DNA from: WQXF01 sp031553615 | GTDB taxonomy: Bacteria; Bacillota; Clostridia; Christensenellales; Aristaeellaceae | Assembly (NCBI GenBank): GCA_031553615.1 | Contig: JAVBLJ010000010.1 | Location: 89,785 to 153,784, forward strand | Direction: 5' to 3' | DNA: 64,000 nt | Shown: positions 62,606 to 64,000 of the stretch, in pieces | Numbering within the stretch: position 1 is the stretch's first letter | Layout of the letters: the number at the start of each line of letters is the position of its first letter | The notes under the pieces: generated by a model | What the model was told of the DNA's origin: nothing | Database searches by the model: none | What the model saw: only the letters and a program-made list of their open reading frames with translations | Made by a program: the position numbers and the translations under genes

Positions 62606-63130
62606 TTACTTCATTTTTTCAACCTGGAAAAACTCCACGTCGACCGGCGTGCTCCTGCCGAACATCTCCACGGAAACGCGGAGCTTCTGGGCCACGGTAT
62701 CGACTTCTTCGATGGTGCCGATGAAATCTTCGAGCGGGCCGGAGAGTATCTTCACCTGCTCGCCCACTTCCAGATCGACCTTCACGGTCGATCCGCCGGA
62801 GAGCATGCGTTCGACTTCCTCCTCCGTCAGGGGGATCGGCTTGGACCCAGGGCCCACAAAGCCGGTGACGCCACGGGTGTTGCGAACGATGTACCAGGTT
62901 TCGTCGGTCATGATCATCTTGACCAATACATACCCCGGAAACACCTTGCGCGGCACCACGCGCCGCTTCCCATTCTTGATTTCAACAACATCTTCCATAG
63001 GCACGCGGGTCTCCTGAACGAGATCCATCATGCCATTGTTTTCAACCGCCTTTTCCAGGTCGGTCTTCACCTTGTTTTCATAGCCGGAATAGGTATGCAC
63101 CACATACCACCGGGCCACTGTATCAGCCAT
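62606..63130 (-). CDS. nusG: Transcription termination/antitermination factor NusG
   Basis: A 174-residue factor. N-terminal NGN domain (W-Y-V-V-H-T-Y-S-G-Y-E), F-P-G-Y-V-L-V and G-V-T-G-F-V-G, and a C-terminal KOW domain (V-G-E-Q-V-K-I-L-S-G-P). GGGAGGCGCT precedes ATG. Confidence 0.97.
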   Translation of the reverse strand: MADTVARWYVVHTYSGYENKVKTDLEKAVENNGMMDLVQETRVPMEDVVEIKNGKRRVVPRKVFPGYVLVKMIMTDETWYIVRNTRGVTGFVGPGSKPIPLTEEEVERMLSGGSTVKVDLEVGEQVKILSGPLEDFIGTIEEVDTVAQKLRVSVEMFGRSTPVDVEFFQVEKMK

Positions 63131-63200
63131 AGCGCCTCCCGAATGTTCGCAAACCTATCCCTTTTCCCTTCTTCGGGGAAAATGGAAGAAGAGTACGGGC

Positions 63201-63455
63201 TTAGCCCTTCTTGATGATCGCTTGGAGCAGCACACCGGTGCCTGCATCGAGCAAACCAATTACAAGCGCCATCAGCACCATGAAGGAGACGACGACGATG
63301 TAGTAATTGAGCAAGTCCTTGCGGCTCGGCCAAGAGACCTTCTTGAGCTCGGCTACCATGTTCTTAAAGGAAAGAACAAACACGCGCTGGAACCACGCCA
63401 GCACCTTGGTGAAAAACGAGGGCTTTTTGGTTTGCGGAGTTTTCTTTTCCGACAT
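63201..63455 (-). CDS. secE: Preprotein translocase subunit SecE
   Basis: An 84-residue single-span subunit: basic N terminus, E-L-K-K-V-S-W-P-S-R, then a C-terminal helix. Chosen start ATG 63455. Position rpmG-secE-nusG is conserved. Confidence 0.94.
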   Translation of the reverse strand: MSEKKTPQTKKPSFFTKVLAWFQRVFVLSFKNMVAELKKVSWPSRKDLLNYYIVVVSFMVLMALVIGLLDAGTGVLLQAIIKKG

Positions 63456-63506
63456 TTCGTTCACATCCTCAGCCTTGCTCACAGGGCGCAACCGCAGCGT
63501 TGACGA

Positions 63507-63656
63507 TTAGCGGGTTTCCTTGTGGCTCGTGTGCTTCTTGCAGAAGCGGCAGTACTTGCTCATCTCGATACGGTCGGGATCGTTTTTCTTGTTCTTCATG
63601 GTGTTATAGTTCCGCTGCTTGCATTCCGCGCAGGCCATAACAATCTTCACTCGCAC
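63507..63656 (-). CDS. rpmG: 50S ribosomal protein L33
   Basis: A 49-residue protein starting at GTG 63656 (R-V-K-I-V-M-A-C-A-E-C ... C-R-F-C). Four Cys form the zinc ribbon of the zinc-containing L33 form. N-K-K-N-D-P-D-R-I-E is typical. Confidence 0.95.
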   Translation of the reverse strand: MRVKIVMACAECKQRNYNTMKNKKNDPDRIEMSKYCRFCKKHTSHKETR

Positions 63657-63716
63657 GCAGGACACCCCCTATTCGGAAAAATAGACATTCCCTGCCGGGA
63701 AAAAACACGCCTGTAC

Positions 63717-63745
63717 ACTTTATCATAAACCCAGCGTAGTGTCAA
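63717..63745 (-). promoter_or_regulatory. Promoter of the rpmG-secE-nusG-rplKA unit
   Basis: TTGACA (63740-63745), 17 bp, TAAAGT (63717-63722). Confidence 0.7.
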
Positions 63746-63815
63746 CAGCAGCACCGCATTTTTCAGCAGCACCGCGTTTGAGCAAATACCAAGATTCATA
63801 TAGGCAAAAGAGGCG

Positions 63816-63849
63816 AAAAGCGAGGGAACCCGTAAATGGGTTCCCTCGC
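63816..63849 (-). terminator. Terminator of tuf
   Basis: Perfect 12-bp arms GCGAGGGAACCC/GGGTTCCCTCGC with a 6-nt loop, then TTTT on the minus strand. Confidence 0.92.
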
Positions 63850-63869
63850 GCCTATGCGCAACGTGCCGC

Positions 63870-64000
63870 TTACTTCTTGGGGTCTTCCAGAACCTTGGTG
63901 ACGACGCCCGAGCCCACGGTACGGCCGCCTTCGCGGATAGCGAAGCGCAGCTTCTCTTCGATGGCGATGGGGGTGATCAGCGTGCATTCCATCTGCACGT
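63870..64000 (-). CDS. tuf: Elongation factor Tu, C-terminal fragment (cut by window edge)
   Basis: The last 43 residues of EF-Tu are visible: T-L-I-T-P-I-A-I-E-E-K-L-R-F-A-I-R-E-G-G-R-T-V-G-S-G-V-V-T, ending in K-V-L-E-D-P-K-K. The rest lies beyond the window. Its own terminator separates it from rpmG. Confidence 0.95.
   Translation of the reverse strand, partial: VQMECTLITPIAIEEKLRFAIREGGRTVGSGVVTKVLEDPKK

Overview
The window reads as a chromosomal segment of an endospore-forming, fairly GC-rich Clostridia (Firmicutes) bacterium, possibly from the Christensenellales/Oscillospirales side of the class; the order is a guess. The class is supported by two alpha/beta-type small acid-soluble spore proteins, YqfC/YqfD sporulation proteins, a cysteine T-box, strong SigA-type promoters (TTGACA-17-TATAAT), AGGAGG ribosome binding sites, frequent GTG/TTG starts and the rpmG-secE-nusG-rplK-rplA order. 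Nearly all genes are on the minus strand. I see no insertion sequence, prophage, rRNA or CRISPR array.

Layout by minus-strand transcription units. 1-8.4 kb: the start of an AraC-type regulator, then a unit GH3 beta-glucosidase > GtrA-like membrane protein > GT2 glycosyltransferase > UDP-galactopyranose mutase, and a LytTR/GHKL two-component system. 8.4-15.4 kb: a carbohydrate locus with two domain-swapped GH3 enzymes (one secreted, one anchored at both ends) around a carbohydrate-binding-like lipoprotein. A 37-bp upstream element is shared by two of the GH3 genes. 15.5-21 kb: tRNA-Val, then a histidine operon hisZG(fused)-hisD-hisB-hisA-hisIE that lacks hisH, hisF and hisC and carries a MITE-like inverted repeat before hisIE. 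21.2-34.2 kb: spore SASPs, the housekeeping unit yqfC-yqfD-phoH-yqfF-ybeY-cdd-era-recO, rmuC and a peptidoglycan-binding protein. 34.3-44.6 kb: a T-box-controlled cysE-cysS unit, a DUF1638 protein divergent from a RACo-like corrinoid-activation ferredoxin ATPase, a GH116 glycosidase and a sugar/nucleoside salvage group (fucU, nucleoside hydrolase, ribokinase). 44.7-47.9 kb: gdhA and pgi.

47.9-52.8 kb is the most unusual part: an apparent five-gene operon of a small PD-(D/E)XK protein, a SNF2 helicase, a GNAT acetyltransferase, a divergent tRNA-guanine-transglycosylase paralogue and, translationally coupled to it, a homologue of the FmrO/ArmA/Rmt 16S rRNA G1405 methyltransferases that confer high-level aminoglycoside resistance. 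53-61 kb: a LysM protein, transketolase, a phosphohexomutase, a DUF2461 protein and a large exported Ig-like-repeat membrane protein. 61.3-64 kb: rplA, rplK, nusG, secE, rpmG and the 3' end of tuf.

Genome-level oddities are in-frame 12-bp tandem repeats in several unrelated genes and a dispersed two-hairpin repeat whose two copies keep their loops while the stems co-vary. All functional calls are by reading protein motifs from memory of the families; no search was run.
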